13,894 nucleotides of DNA from JAPOKJ01 sp043767985 (GCA_043767985.1 JAYVKZ010000431.1:1-13894); one strand, 5' to 3'. Positions 1 through 7,078 are shown, counted from the stretch's first letter. Numbers and translations are program-made. The notes: a model not told the origin generated them from the letters alone.

Positions 1-329
1 TCGACGCGGCGTCCAGGCAATTTTTCATCGCCTGTGGGGTGCCGCCTTGGCATGAACTTGAGAAGAGTCGCGGTATTATTGGCACGCCGATCGTTAATAC
101 CGAGGCGAAGTTTCTAAGTACCGTCACCTACGGGGATCGGCTCGATATCAAGGTGAGTATTCTTGAATGGCGTGAGAAGAGTTTTGTGCAACAGTATCAA
201 CTCTATTGTGGCGAGCGAGCGGTGATGGAATGCAAGGAGGTTCGCATTTTTGCGGGTCGCCGGGCGGACAATCCCGAGGCCATTCGTGCGCTACCTATTC
301 CGGACGATTTGCGAAAACTATGCACCTAA
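1..329 (+). CDS. Acyl-CoA thioesterase, hotdog fold (4-hydroxybenzoyl-CoA thioesterase-like), 5'-truncated
   Basis: The reading frame is open from base 3 to the TAA at 327-329, so the N-terminus lies before the window. The visible part (about 108 residues) has the hallmarks of the central and C-terminal part of a 4HBT/YbgC-type hotdog protein: FFIACGVPPWHEL, then a GIIGTPIVNTEAKF strand, then a TYGDRLDIKVSI strand, and a final strand ending VRIFAGRR. Such enzymes hydrolyse acyl- or aroyl-CoA thioesters in the cytoplasm. The catalytic acidic residue of the Pseudomonas type sits near the N-terminus, outside the window, so it cannot be checked. A GTG at 39 could be mistaken for the start, but homology clearly continues upstream of it. 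The last codons overlap modA, suggesting one transcript and translational coupling. The exact substrate is not readable from the sequence. Confidence 0.82.
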   Translation, partial: DAASRQFFIACGVPPWHELEKSRGIIGTPIVNTEAKFLSTVTYGDRLDIKVSILEWREKSFVQQYQLYCGERAVMECKEVRIFAGRRADNPEAIRALPIPDDLRKLCT

Positions 330-346
330 TGCACCTAATGCGCCTC
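320..346 (+). repeat. Three tandem 9-base units carrying three candidate modA starts
   Basis: Two exact copies of ATGCACCTA (320-328, 329-337) are followed by a degenerate third, ATGCGCCTC (338-346). The unit length is a multiple of three, so each copy supplies an in-frame ATG for modA and, in the other frame, a TAA for the upstream thioesterase (first at 327-329). Gain or loss of one unit would not shift either frame. Confidence 0.8.
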
Positions 347-1135
347 ATCGCGCCTAGGCTATGCCGAGTCTCGTGGCGCAATCTGGTGGCCAGCGTGGTT
401 TTCTTATTTGGCTTGCAAGGCAGTGCTGCATTCGCGCAGCCGCTGGTGGCCGCAGCCTCTGACCTTAAGTTTGCTATGGAAGAGATTGCCAAGCTTTATC
501 GACAAGAGACCGGACAGTCCCTGCGTTTGGTGTTTGGCTCCTCGGGAAATTTCACAACGCAAATCATGCAGGGCGCCCCTTTCGATATTTTTTTATCGGC
601 CGACGATGCGCTGCCTCGAAAGCTTTATCAAGCAGGGTTAACGACTGATCCTGGTCACGTTTATGGATTGGGTCGACTGGTGCTGTATTTTCCTAAGGGT
701 TCAGAGCTCAGGGCCGATGTTGAACTCATAGGTTTGGAGCATGGTTTAAGGACCGGCTTGGTGAAGCGTTTAGCGATCGCTAATCCAGAGCATGCGCCGT
801 ATGGTCAGCGCGCAGTGCAGGTGCTTCAGAAGAAAGGCCTGTGGGCCGTGGCGCAGCCGAAACTGGTGTTAGGGGAGAACGTTTCTCAAGCCGCGAGCTT
901 CGCAGTGACGGGTAACGCTCAGGCTGCGTTGATCGCCTGGTCGCTTGTGTTGGCGCCCCCGCTATCCCAAGAGGGCCAGTTTGCAGTGGTCCCCGAAACA
1001 CTGCATGAGCCCCTCATGCAGACCATGGTGCTGATGAAAAAAGCAGAGCCACCAGCGCGGGCTTTCTACGACTATTTGCAGCAAAGTTCTGCGAAGGCTA
1101 TTTTGGCGCGCTACGGTTTCAAGGCCGTGCGCTAA
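320..1135 (+). CDS. modA: Molybdate ABC transporter periplasmic binding protein ModA
   Basis: This protein of about 271 residues captures molybdate (possibly tungstate) in the periplasm and delivers it to ModBC. A signal peptide is visible: basic residues, a hydrophobic stretch around residues 21-33, and a likely cut after AFA (39/40). The mature protein starts with VAAASDLKFAM, the oxyanion-site segment typical of ModA. It is followed by VFGSSGNFTTQI and GAPFDIFLSADD, and later by ANPEHAPYGQ and NVSQAASF, all expected in the family. Three in-frame ATGs (320, 329, 338) compete as start; none has a strong Shine-Dalgarno sequence. I give 320, but 329 (sharing its A with the upstream TAA) is equally plausible and all three keep the signal peptide. 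It is first in modABC and overlaps the thioesterase gene, so it may be translated by coupling. No ModE-like palindrome was recognised upstream. Confidence 0.93.
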   Translation: MHLMHLMRLIAPRLCRVSWRNLVASVVFLFGLQGSAAFAQPLVAAASDLKFAMEEIAKLYRQETGQSLRLVFGSSGNFTTQIMQGAPFDIFLSADDALPRKLYQAGLTTDPGHVYGLGRLVLYFPKGSELRADVELIGLEHGLRTGLVKRLAIANPEHAPYGQRAVQVLQKKGLWAVAQPKLVLGENVSQAASFAVTGNAQAALIAWSLVLAPPLSQEGQFAVVPETLHEPLMQTMVLMKKAEPPARAFYDYLQQSSAKAILARYGFKAVR

Positions 1136-1141
1136 GCAAGG

Positions 1142-1813
1142 ATGGATTGGTCAGCGCTTTACTTGTCTTTGAAGCTTGCGCTGGCCACTTTGGCCGTACT
1201 GTTGCCCCTAGGGTTATTTCTGGCGCACATTCTCGCTTTTCAACGCTTCAAGGGGCGAGCCTTCATCGAGGCTCTGGTGATGTTGCCCTTGGTGCTGCCG
1301 CCCACGGTGCTAGGCCTCTATTTGTTGATGTCGTTTGGGGCGAAATCATGGCTAGGCACTTGGCTTGAGAGCAGCTTTGGTGTGACCCTAGGCTTTAGCT
1401 TTAGCGGCATTTTGCTGGCCTCACTCGTGTTTAATCTGCCCTTTATGGTGCAACCGATCCAAAGAGCATTTGAAGCCATTCAGGAAGATTTGCGTGAGGC
1501 GGCTCTAGTGAGTGGCCTGAGCCCCTGGCAGCGCTTTATCAAAGTGGAGCTGCCGCTTGCTTGGCCGGGTGTCGTGTCGGCGTTAGTACTGACCTTTGCC
1601 CATACCCTGGGTGAGTTTGGTGTCGTGCTCATGGTGGGCGGCAGTATCCCTGGGGAGACCAAGACCCTTGCGATTTCCATCTATGACCGCGTTCAGGCCT
1701 TCGATCTCGCCAGCGCTTCGCAAATGTCCCTGGTGCTGCTGTTGATCTCGGGGGTCGCCATCATGGCCTCATTTACGGCGACGCGAAGCCTGTCGACCTT
1801 GAAACGCTCATGA
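1142..1813 (+). CDS. modB: Molybdate ABC transporter permease ModB
   Basis: This inner-membrane permease of 223 residues is close to the usual ModB length. Hydrophobic segments lie at about residues 7-33, 42-64, 84-102, 143-166 and 195-213. The cytoplasmic EAA loop, which contacts the ATPase, is visible at about 119-140: EAALVSGLSPWQ followed by an LPLAWPG motif. LPLVLPPTVLG (48-58) and FAHTLGEFGVVLMVGG (152-167) are classic for the molybdate permease subfamily and separate it from sulfate permeases. The gene begins 6 bases after the modA stop and its final ATGA overlaps the modC start, so the three genes are one operon. The ribosome-binding site is poor (AAGG directly before the ATG), which fits translation coupled to modA. 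Confidence 0.93.
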   Translation: MDWSALYLSLKLALATLAVLLPLGLFLAHILAFQRFKGRAFIEALVMLPLVLPPTVLGLYLLMSFGAKSWLGTWLESSFGVTLGFSFSGILLASLVFNLPFMVQPIQRAFEAIQEDLREAALVSGLSPWQRFIKVELPLAWPGVVSALVLTFAHTLGEFGVVLMVGGSIPGETKTLAISIYDRVQAFDLASASQMSLVLLLISGVAIMASFTATRSLSTLKRS

Positions 1814-2976
1814 CCTCGAGTGCGATGTTCCAAGGCCAGGCGCTAACGCTCAGCCTTGACCAGCAAAAGCCGATGCGACTTCAAGGTGAGTTGCACTGTG
1901 AAGCTGGACGATTGTTGGCCTTGGTCGGCCCGTCTGGTGCCGGTAAGAGCAGCCTATTGCGCGTGATCGCTGGGTTGATGCGTCCCGAGCTTGGTAAGGT
2001 CACCATGGGGGGGCAAGTTTGGAGCGATTCTAGCCGCGGATATTTCCTTGCGCCACAGCAGCGTAAGGTCGGCATGGTATTTCAAAACTATGCCCTCATG
2101 CCTCACTTGAGTGCTCTTGACAATGTGGCGATTGCTGCCAACAGTGATCGTTCGAAAGCTCGAGGCCTGCTCGAGAAACTCGGTTTGAGTGCCGAGCAAA
2201 TTTCGAGGCGTCCTCAGCAGCTTTCGGGAGGGCAACAGCAACGGGTGGCGTTGGCCAGAGCCCTTGCGCGCGACCCGCAGGTGTTGCTGCTGGATGAGCC
2301 GTTTTCTGCCGTCGATCAGTTGACCCGTCAAGTGCTGTACCGCGAGTTATCGGAACTGAAACAAAATATTGGATTGCCGATGATCATGGTGACCCACGAC
2401 CTCGACGAGGCTCGGTTGTTGTGTGATCAAATGGCGGTGATTGACTCCGGTGTGATTCTTCAAAAAGGCACACCAGATTCGATCTATCAAAGCCCGCGTA
2501 ACCAAAGAGTCGCTGAGCTCGTAGGGATTCAAAATCGCTTTCTAGGTGTTTTTGAAAAGAGATTGGACAGCGCTGATTCAATCGCGTCCTCCGCGGTAGG
2601 CAACAAGTTAGCGCCTCGACGTGGCCTGTTGCTGTGGGGGCATCACCCCAACAACCCTAGGCTAGAGATTCTCGATAAGGGTCGAATTGAGGAAGGCCAA
2701 CAGGTGAGTTGGGTGATTTCGGGCAAAGGCCTGCACTTGGTCGCATCCTGCGCTGAGACAAGTACGGATTCCTGGCCGGCTCAGGTGATTGAGTTGCGTA
2801 GTCTTGGCGAGGTTCGCTTGTGTCGACTACGCGTGGATTTGCCGGAGCCTCAAGAGGTGACGCTGACTTTCACCTCGATGAATCACCCTTCAGTGAACTT
2901 GGTGGCTGGGGCGACCCTAGGGCTTCAGGTAGACAGTCGTCAGATTCATGTGATGCCTGCTAGGGCACGGCAATGA
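1810..2976 (+). CDS. modC: Molybdate ABC transporter ATP-binding protein ModC
   Basis: The ATPase that powers molybdate import, 388 residues. All nucleotide-binding motifs are intact: Walker A GPSGAGKS (40-47), Q-loop glutamine 92 in FQNYALMPH, signature LSGGQ (138-142), Walker B VLLLDEP (158-164) with catalytic Glu163, and the switch His196 in VTHDLDE. The region from about residue 240 to the end is the regulatory TOBE-type extension. It begins QNRFLGVFEK rather than with the SARN-like start of canonical Mop domains, and is somewhat longer than in E. coli ModC (about 352 residues). The start codon overlaps the modB stop (ATGA). Assignment to molybdate rests on the ModA and ModB partners; the ATPase domain alone would only say oxyanion or polyamine importer. 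Confidence 0.92.
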   Translation: MTSSAMFQGQALTLSLDQQKPMRLQGELHCEAGRLLALVGPSGAGKSSLLRVIAGLMRPELGKVTMGGQVWSDSSRGYFLAPQQRKVGMVFQNYALMPHLSALDNVAIAANSDRSKARGLLEKLGLSAEQISRRPQQLSGGQQQRVALARALARDPQVLLLDEPFSAVDQLTRQVLYRELSELKQNIGLPMIMVTHDLDEARLLCDQMAVIDSGVILQKGTPDSIYQSPRNQRVAELVGIQNRFLGVFEKRLDSADSIASSAVGNKLAPRRGLLLWGHHPNNPRLEILDKGRIEEGQQVSWVISGKGLHLVASCAETSTDSWPAQVIELRSLGEVRLCRLRVDLPEPQEVTLTFTSMNHPSVNLVAGATLGLQVDSRQIHVMPARARQ

Positions 2977-2978
2977 AC

Positions 2979-2996
2979 ACCGGGCTGAATGCCGGT
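2979..2996 (+). other. Small stem-loop just after modC
   Basis: ACCGG (2979-2983) and CCGGT (2992-2996) can pair around an 8-base loop, starting 2 bases after the modC stop. The stem is only 5 bp and no T-run follows, so this is at best a weak end of the mod transcript. Confidence 0.25.
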
Positions 2997-3073
2997 TCCC
3001 GCATGCTGACCAAAGACCCTTGACCAAGACCGAGCAGATATTGGGCAGGCTTGCGGTTTTTGAAACTAGCCAC

Positions 3074-3101
3074 TTCACGTGGATCGGCGCTCAGCTAGTA
3101 T
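3074..3101 (+). promoter_or_regulatory. Candidate sigma70 promoter of the iclR-family gene
   Basis: TTCACG (3074-3079) and TAGTAT (3096-3101) are each four of six matches to the -35 and -10 consensus, with a 16-base spacer. Transcription would begin near 3108, leaving a leader of about 14 bases before the ATG at 3122. This supports 3122 over upstream in-frame starts. The assignment is by eye only. Confidence 0.35.
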
Positions 3102-3111
3102 GGGTTGCAAT

Positions 3112-3134
3112 TAAACCTGTTATGAATAAACCTG
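3112..3134 (+). repeat. Direct repeat TAAACCTG across the regulator start, candidate autoregulatory operator
   Basis: TAAACCTG occurs at 3112-3119 and 3127-3134, a 15-base period, with the ATG of the regulator (3122) between the copies. The same TAAAC core recurs as a pair in front of tctC (4011-4030). IclR-family proteins such as PobR and PcaU bind repeated half-sites, and autoregulation is common in the family. That this repeat is the binding site is inference. Confidence 0.35.
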
Positions 3135-3979
3135 AAAAATCATCACTCTTGAGTGAACTTCCGCCCCCAGATCTGGATGTGGCCGCTGCGGCGTCGAGCA
3201 ATGTCTCCGCGTTGGAGCGAGGCATCTCGGTGCTACGCTGCTTTGATGAGATGAGTAGCTTGCTAAGTAATCAGCAGCTCTCCCAGCTCACTGGCATCCC
3301 CAAGCCCACCATGACTCGGTTAACGGCCACCCTGGTGAACTTGGGCTTGCTGAGGCAGGATGCAGTGCGCGAGAGCTATATGCTCGGCCCCGGCGTGATG
3401 CCGCTCGCTCGGGCTTTTCTCGCGAATTTGGATTTTCGAGCTACGGCCCGTCCTCTCATGCAGGAGTTTTCTGAGACCAACGAGGGCACGTCGGTCTATC
3501 TCGGTTTGCATGATGACCTCAGCATGGTGATCGTTGAGGCTTGTCGAGCTCGGTCTTCCATGATTTCGGCCCGTATTGATGTGGGTTCTAGAACACCCAT
3601 CTCGAATTCGGCATTAGGGCGAGCTTTTCTAAGCGTGTGCGACGCTGATGAGCGGGAGAGTATCTTTGCGCGACTTCAAAGCGATGATCCGACGCGCTGG
3701 CGTTTGCTGGCACCGGGTTTGATGAAGGCCTTGGCCTTGGCTAAACATGACGGGTTTTGCATGTCGATGGGCGAATGGCACCGGGAAATCAACTCAGTGT
3801 CGGTGGGTTTTAAAGATGCCGAGGGTGAGATCTTGTCGCTCAATTGCGGCGGTGCAACCTACATGTTCCCCGAGGAGCGGCTGCGCTGGGACATTGCGCC
3901 CAAGCTTCATCTTTTAGCCAGTACCATTGCCGAGCGAATTGGCGGCTTTGCGCCGCCAGTGTTGGGCGGATCTCGCTAA
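3122..3979 (+). CDS. IclR-family transcriptional regulator
   Basis: This 285-residue cytoplasmic regulator has the usual two-part IclR layout. A winged helix-turn-helix lies at about residues 28-80: ALERGISVLRCF, then LSNQQLSQLTGIPKPTMTRL as the recognition region, then LVNLGLLRQD as the wing. An effector-binding domain follows to about residue 275 (ATARPLMQEFSETNEGTSVYL onward; GSRTPISNSALGRAFLS; SVSVGFKDAEGEILSLNC). The frame is open up to a TTG at 3020, but I start at ATG 3122: a promoter-like sequence sits between them and the resulting length is normal for the family. Residues 1-27 are a low-complexity Pro/Ala-rich tail. It lies directly upstream of, and in the same direction as, tctCBA, so it most likely controls that transporter in response to its carboxylate substrate. 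The ligand is unknown. Confidence 0.9.
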   Translation: MNKPEKSSLLSELPPPDLDVAAAASSNVSALERGISVLRCFDEMSSLLSNQQLSQLTGIPKPTMTRLTATLVNLGLLRQDAVRESYMLGPGVMPLARAFLANLDFRATARPLMQEFSETNEGTSVYLGLHDDLSMVIVEACRARSSMISARIDVGSRTPISNSALGRAFLSVCDADERESIFARLQSDDPTRWRLLAPGLMKALALAKHDGFCMSMGEWHREINSVSVGFKDAEGEILSLNCGGATYMFPEERLRWDIAPKLHLLASTIAERIGGFAPPVLGGSR

Positions 3980-4003
3980 TCGGCGCTACAATCTTTTGGC
4001 GAG
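3972..4003 (+). terminator. Possible terminator stem-loop overlapping the regulator stop codon
   Basis: CTCGCTAA (3972-3979, containing the stop TAA) can pair with TTGGCGAG (3996-4003) over 8 bp, one of them G-U, around a 16-base loop, followed by TATTTTCT. The T-rich tail is short and the loop long. It may terminate or attenuate read-through from iclR into tctC. Confidence 0.3.
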
Positions 4004-4010
4004 TATTTTC

Positions 4011-4030
4011 TAAACCATAATTCTTAAACT
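4011..4030 (+). promoter_or_regulatory. Candidate tctC promoter -10 flanked by TAAAC direct repeats
   Basis: CATAAT (4016-4021) matches five of six bases of a -10 box, with no good -35 at the right distance, as is common for activator-dependent promoters. TAAACC (4011-4016) and TAAACT (4025-4030) flank or overlap it with a 14-base period. They resemble the pair at the start of the regulator gene. A strong Shine-Dalgarno sequence (AGGAGA, 4038-4043) follows, 4 bases before the tctC ATG. Confidence 0.35.
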
Positions 4031-4047
4031 AGGCTGCAGGAGACAAG

Positions 4048-5043
4048 ATGCTTTATTCAAAAAATTCACGGCGTAACGTTTTAACCGGTGCCAGCGCTCT
4101 GGGCGCTGCCGCGCTCTTGCCGAAAGCGGTCGAGGCGCAAAGCGCTTGGCCTAGCCGACCCGTGACCGTTGTTTGCCCCTGGGGAGCAGGCGGCGGCACC
4201 GATGCCACCGCGCGGATCATCGCCAACATCCTGGAAAAAGAGCTAGGTCAGCCCTTTAACGTGGTGAATCGTACGGGTGGCTCAGGCGTCGTTGGGCATT
4301 CGGCCATCGCCACAGCACCCGCCGATGGTTACACCTTAGGCATGATCACGGTTGAAATCACCATGATGCATTGGCAAAAGTTGACCGAGCTCAACCATGC
4401 GAGCTATACCCCCTTGGCGCTGATGAATGAAGATCCTCCTGGGGTCACAGTAAGCGCTTCCTCGCCTTACCAAAATATCAAGGCACTGACGGACGCTATT
4501 CGCGCATCCGCACCGGGCAAACTCAAGGCCTCGGGTACAGGGCAGGGCGGTATATGGCACCTTGCGCTGATTGGCTGGTTGCAAGCGATGGGTTTAAAAC
4601 CAGATCATGTCGCTTGGGTTCCTTCCCAGGGGGCAGGACCTGCCATGCAAGATTTAGCGGCCAATGGTATTGATCTTGTCACGTGCTCGATCCCTGAATC
4701 TCGCGCCTTGGTCGAAGCTGGAAAGGCCAAGAGCTTGGCCATCATGGCTGCTGAGCGAAACCCCATGTTTGCCAATGTGCCAACCTTGAAAGAAGCCTCT
4801 GGCGTGGACTACTCGGTAGGCGCTTGGCGTGGCATGGCTGCACCGAAGGGTTTGCCTGTAGACATCCAAAGCAAGATTGTGGCTGCGCTTAAAAAGGCCA
4901 ACGAATCGAAAGAGTTCAAAGAATTTATGTCGAGTCGCGGCTTTGGGATCAAATGGGCCGACGCTGCAGGCTTTGCAAAATTTATGGCGTCAGGCGATGC
5001 GGCTATGGGCGTCGCGATGAAAGCGGCTGGTCTGGCCAAGTGA
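4048..5043 (+). CDS. tctC: Tripartite tricarboxylate transporter substrate-binding protein, Bug/TctC family
   Basis: A periplasmic binding protein of 331 residues, the usual length, that captures a carboxylate solute for TctAB. The signal peptide has a twin-arginine motif, SRRNVLT (residues 7-13), a hydrophobic Ala-rich core and a likely cut after VEA (30/31), so export by the Tat pathway is probable. The mature domain begins WPSRPVTVVCPWGAGGGTD, the ligand-contacting Bug signature, followed by ARIIA. Later family blocks are GTGQGGIWH and VPSQGAGPAMQDLAANGID. AGGAGA 4 bases before the ATG is one of the strongest ribosome-binding sites in the window. The following genes encode the matching membrane subunits, so this is not one of the orphan Bug proteins common in Burkholderiales. 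The substrate (citrate, an aromatic acid or another carboxylate) cannot be read from the sequence. Confidence 0.93.
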   Translation: MLYSKNSRRNVLTGASALGAAALLPKAVEAQSAWPSRPVTVVCPWGAGGGTDATARIIANILEKELGQPFNVVNRTGGSGVVGHSAIATAPADGYTLGMITVEITMMHWQKLTELNHASYTPLALMNEDPPGVTVSASSPYQNIKALTDAIRASAPGKLKASGTGQGGIWHLALIGWLQAMGLKPDHVAWVPSQGAGPAMQDLAANGIDLVTCSIPESRALVEAGKAKSLAIMAAERNPMFANVPTLKEASGVDYSVGAWRGMAAPKGLPVDIQSKIVAALKKANESKEFKEFMSSRGFGIKWADAAGFAKFMASGDAAMGVAMKAAGLAK

Positions 5044-5561
5044 AGGTCTCTGACCGGCTCACCGGTCTTATGCTTCTAGTCTTGGGGGCATTGACCTATT
5101 ACGGTGGGTCCTTGCTTCCACCCGTGCCCGGACAACAAGTCGGGCCGGATGTGTTTCCGATGGTGATTGGTGCGAGCTTGGCGGTATGTGGCTTACTGAT
5201 AATTTTTGGTGTGGGTCGTACCTTTGAGGAAGACGAGAAGGTTGTGGTGAGCGCCGAGGGCGATGTGCTTGAGGCAGAAGTACTCGAAAAAGATGCCACT
5301 GGCTTGAAGGGTTTTTTGCAGCACGGCTGGAAGGTGTTGATTCCGCCAGGGGCCCTGTTCTTTTACTATTTCGCGTCTGAGAAGCTGGGCTTTTGGATCA
5401 CCGCCAGCCTGATGATTTTGGCGCTATCGCGAAGCCAGGGTGCGAAGTGGAAAGGTGCCATTCTTCTCACTATTTTTGCACCTATGGTTGTCCATCTGGT
5501 GTTCTATAAATTGCTACGAGTGCCCTTGCCGGAGGGGCTCTTAAAATTCCCTTGGGTCTGA
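5040..5561 (+). CDS. tctB: Tripartite tricarboxylate transporter small membrane subunit TctB
   Basis: A small integral membrane protein of 173 residues. It has four hydrophobic segments (about 9-27, 38-58, 98-130 as a longer or double stretch, and 139-160) and an acidic loop (61-86) between the second and third. VGPDVFPMVIG after the first segment is characteristic of TctB. The frame is open from further upstream, inside tctC, but the natural start is the GTG at 5040, which overlaps the tctC stop (GTGA). No strong ribosome-binding site is present, as expected for translation coupled to tctC. An ATG at 5070 is an alternative but would cut into the first membrane segment. It partners TctA in the inner membrane. 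Confidence 0.88.
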   Translation: MKVSDRLTGLMLLVLGALTYYGGSLLPPVPGQQVGPDVFPMVIGASLAVCGLLIIFGVGRTFEEDEKVVVSAEGDVLEAEVLEKDATGLKGFLQHGWKVLIPPGALFFYYFASEKLGFWITASLMILALSRSQGAKWKGAILLTIFAPMVVHLVFYKLLRVPLPEGLLKFPWV

Positions 5562-5568
5562 GAGCACC

Positions 5569-7071
5569 ATGAAAGATCTCGTTCAAGGTTTTTACATGGT
5601 CATGCAGTTTGACGTGCTGCTCACCATTCTTCTCGCTTCAATCTACGGCCTGATTGTTGGCTCATTGCCTGGCTTGTCGGCCACCATGGCCACTGCCTTG
5701 CTGGTGCCCGTGACGTTTTACATGTCACCCATTGCGGCGATCTCGGCGATTATTGCGGCCTCAGCGATGGCCATCTTCTCAGGTGATATTCCTGGCTGCT
5801 TATTGCGTATTCCCGGCACGCCAGCCTCGGCCGCCTATACCGACGAAGCCTTTGCCATGACTAAAAATGGCGAACCCGAATTGGCCCTGGGCATTTGCCT
5901 TTGGTTCTCGGCCATTGGCGGCATTATCGGCACGCTTTCTCTGGTGGCGCTGGCGCCGCTGCTGGCTGAAATGGCCTTTAAGTTTTCCACCTTCGAGTAT
6001 TTTTGGCTAGCGCTTTTGGGCCTCATGTGCGCCACCATGGTGGCTCGTTCTTCGCCCATTAAAGCGATTGCGGCGATGTTCTTGGGCCTACTCGTCACCT
6101 GCGTCGGTATCGAAAACCCAGCGGGTGCTCAGCGCTTTACGTTTGGCGTGGCGGACCTTCTCGGCGGCATTGAAATCATTCCGGTACTGGTCGGAGTCTT
6201 TGCCGTCTCGGAGGTGATGCGTGCCTATAAGGCGCAAGACATCCCGGTGATCCCACCCCGCAAATTTGGCAGCATCTTGAAGGGCCAATGGGCGCTCACC
6301 AAGAAGTACCCCAAGCAGCAAATACGCGGTAACATTGTTGGCATCATCATTGGTGTACTCCCCGGAGCAGGGGCCGACATGGCGGCGTGGATCAGCTACG
6401 CGATGTCGAAGCGCTTTTCCAAAACGCCTGAGAAATTTGGTACCGGACATCCCGAAGGTTTGATCGAAGCCGGGGCGAGCAACAACGCCAGCCTCGCCTC
6501 GGGCTGGGTGCCCTCGCTGCTCTTTGGTATCCCGGGAGACACTATAACGGCGATTGCCATCGGTGTGCTGTACATGAAAGGCCTTAACCCTGGGCCCACC
6601 TTGTTCACCGAGAAAGCCTCGAGCATGTACGCCCTGTACATTGTGTTTATGCTCTCCAACATCATCATGATTCCGCTCGGCATCATGATGATTCGCTCGG
6701 CGCGCTATGTGCTCTTCGTGCCACGTTCACTGATCATGCCAGTCATTGTTTTGCTGTGCGCCGTCGGCTCATTTGCTACTGGTAATAACCTTGCCTTGGT
6801 GTTTACCGTTGCGGTATTTGGCCTCATCGGTTATTTCATGGACAAGAACGGCTACCCGGTCGCCGCCTTGGTGCTCGGCGCCGTGATGGGAACCATGGTG
6901 GAGCAAAACTTTGTCACCTCACTGATCAAATCGGACGGTAGTTTGCTGCCGTTCTTTAGTCGCCCCGTGGCGGCAGTGTTGGCTGCGATGACGATCCTTG
7001 CGGTGTTGTGGCCACTAGGGGTTTGGTTACGACGTAAGCCCTCTACCCCTGACTTCTCGGCAAGGACTTAA
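5569..7071 (+). CDS. tctA: Tripartite tricarboxylate transporter large membrane subunit TctA
   Basis: The large permease subunit, 500 residues with about 10-12 hydrophobic segments, which carries out cation-coupled uptake of the carboxylate delivered by TctC. Family signatures are clear: GSLPGLSATMATALLVP (31-47), then GDIPGCLLRIPGTPASAAYT (72-91) and EAFAMTKNGE. In the second half a related GVLPGAGADMAAW block is followed by ASNNASLASGWVPSLLFGIPG, reflecting the internal two-fold repeat of the family. It begins 7 bases after tctB with only a weak GA-rich ribosome-binding site, so it is the third gene of the tctCBA operon. It ends 7 bases before the convergent protease gene. Confidence 0.95.
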   Translation: MKDLVQGFYMVMQFDVLLTILLASIYGLIVGSLPGLSATMATALLVPVTFYMSPIAAISAIIAASAMAIFSGDIPGCLLRIPGTPASAAYTDEAFAMTKNGEPELALGICLWFSAIGGIIGTLSLVALAPLLAEMAFKFSTFEYFWLALLGLMCATMVARSSPIKAIAAMFLGLLVTCVGIENPAGAQRFTFGVADLLGGIEIIPVLVGVFAVSEVMRAYKAQDIPVIPPRKFGSILKGQWALTKKYPKQQIRGNIVGIIIGVLPGAGADMAAWISYAMSKRFSKTPEKFGTGHPEGLIEAGASNNASLASGWVPSLLFGIPGDTITAIAIGVLYMKGLNPGPTLFTEKASSMYALYIVFMLSNIIMIPLGIMMIRSARYVLFVPRSLIMPVIVLLCAVGSFATGNNLALVFTVAVFGLIGYFMDKNGYPVAALVLGAVMGTMVEQNFVTSLIKSDGSLLPFFSRPVAAVLAAMTILAVLWPLGVWLRRKPSTPDFSART

Positions 7072-7078
7072 AAAAACA

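Noticed and set aside
206..319. Upstream extension of the modA frame from a TTG at 206
   Set aside because: This lies within the thioesterase gene in another frame and would put 38 unrelated residues before a normal signal peptide.
39..329. GTG at 39 as the start of a complete small protein
   Set aside because: Family resemblance continues in frame to the first base of the window, so the gene is truncated by the window edge, not short.
1..400. ModE operator or molybdenum-cofactor riboswitch upstream of modA
   Set aside because: The start of modA is buried in the thioesterase coding sequence and I see no ModE-type palindrome or structured leader; control would come from further upstream.
3020..3121. 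Longer form of the IclR-family protein starting at TTG 3020
   Set aside because: No ribosome-binding site, a promoter-like sequence lies inside this stretch, and the shorter form has normal family length.
4953..5039. Longer form of TctB starting inside tctC
   Set aside because: The extra residues are the off-frame reading of the tctC end; the GTG overlapping the tctC stop gives a normal TctB N-terminus.
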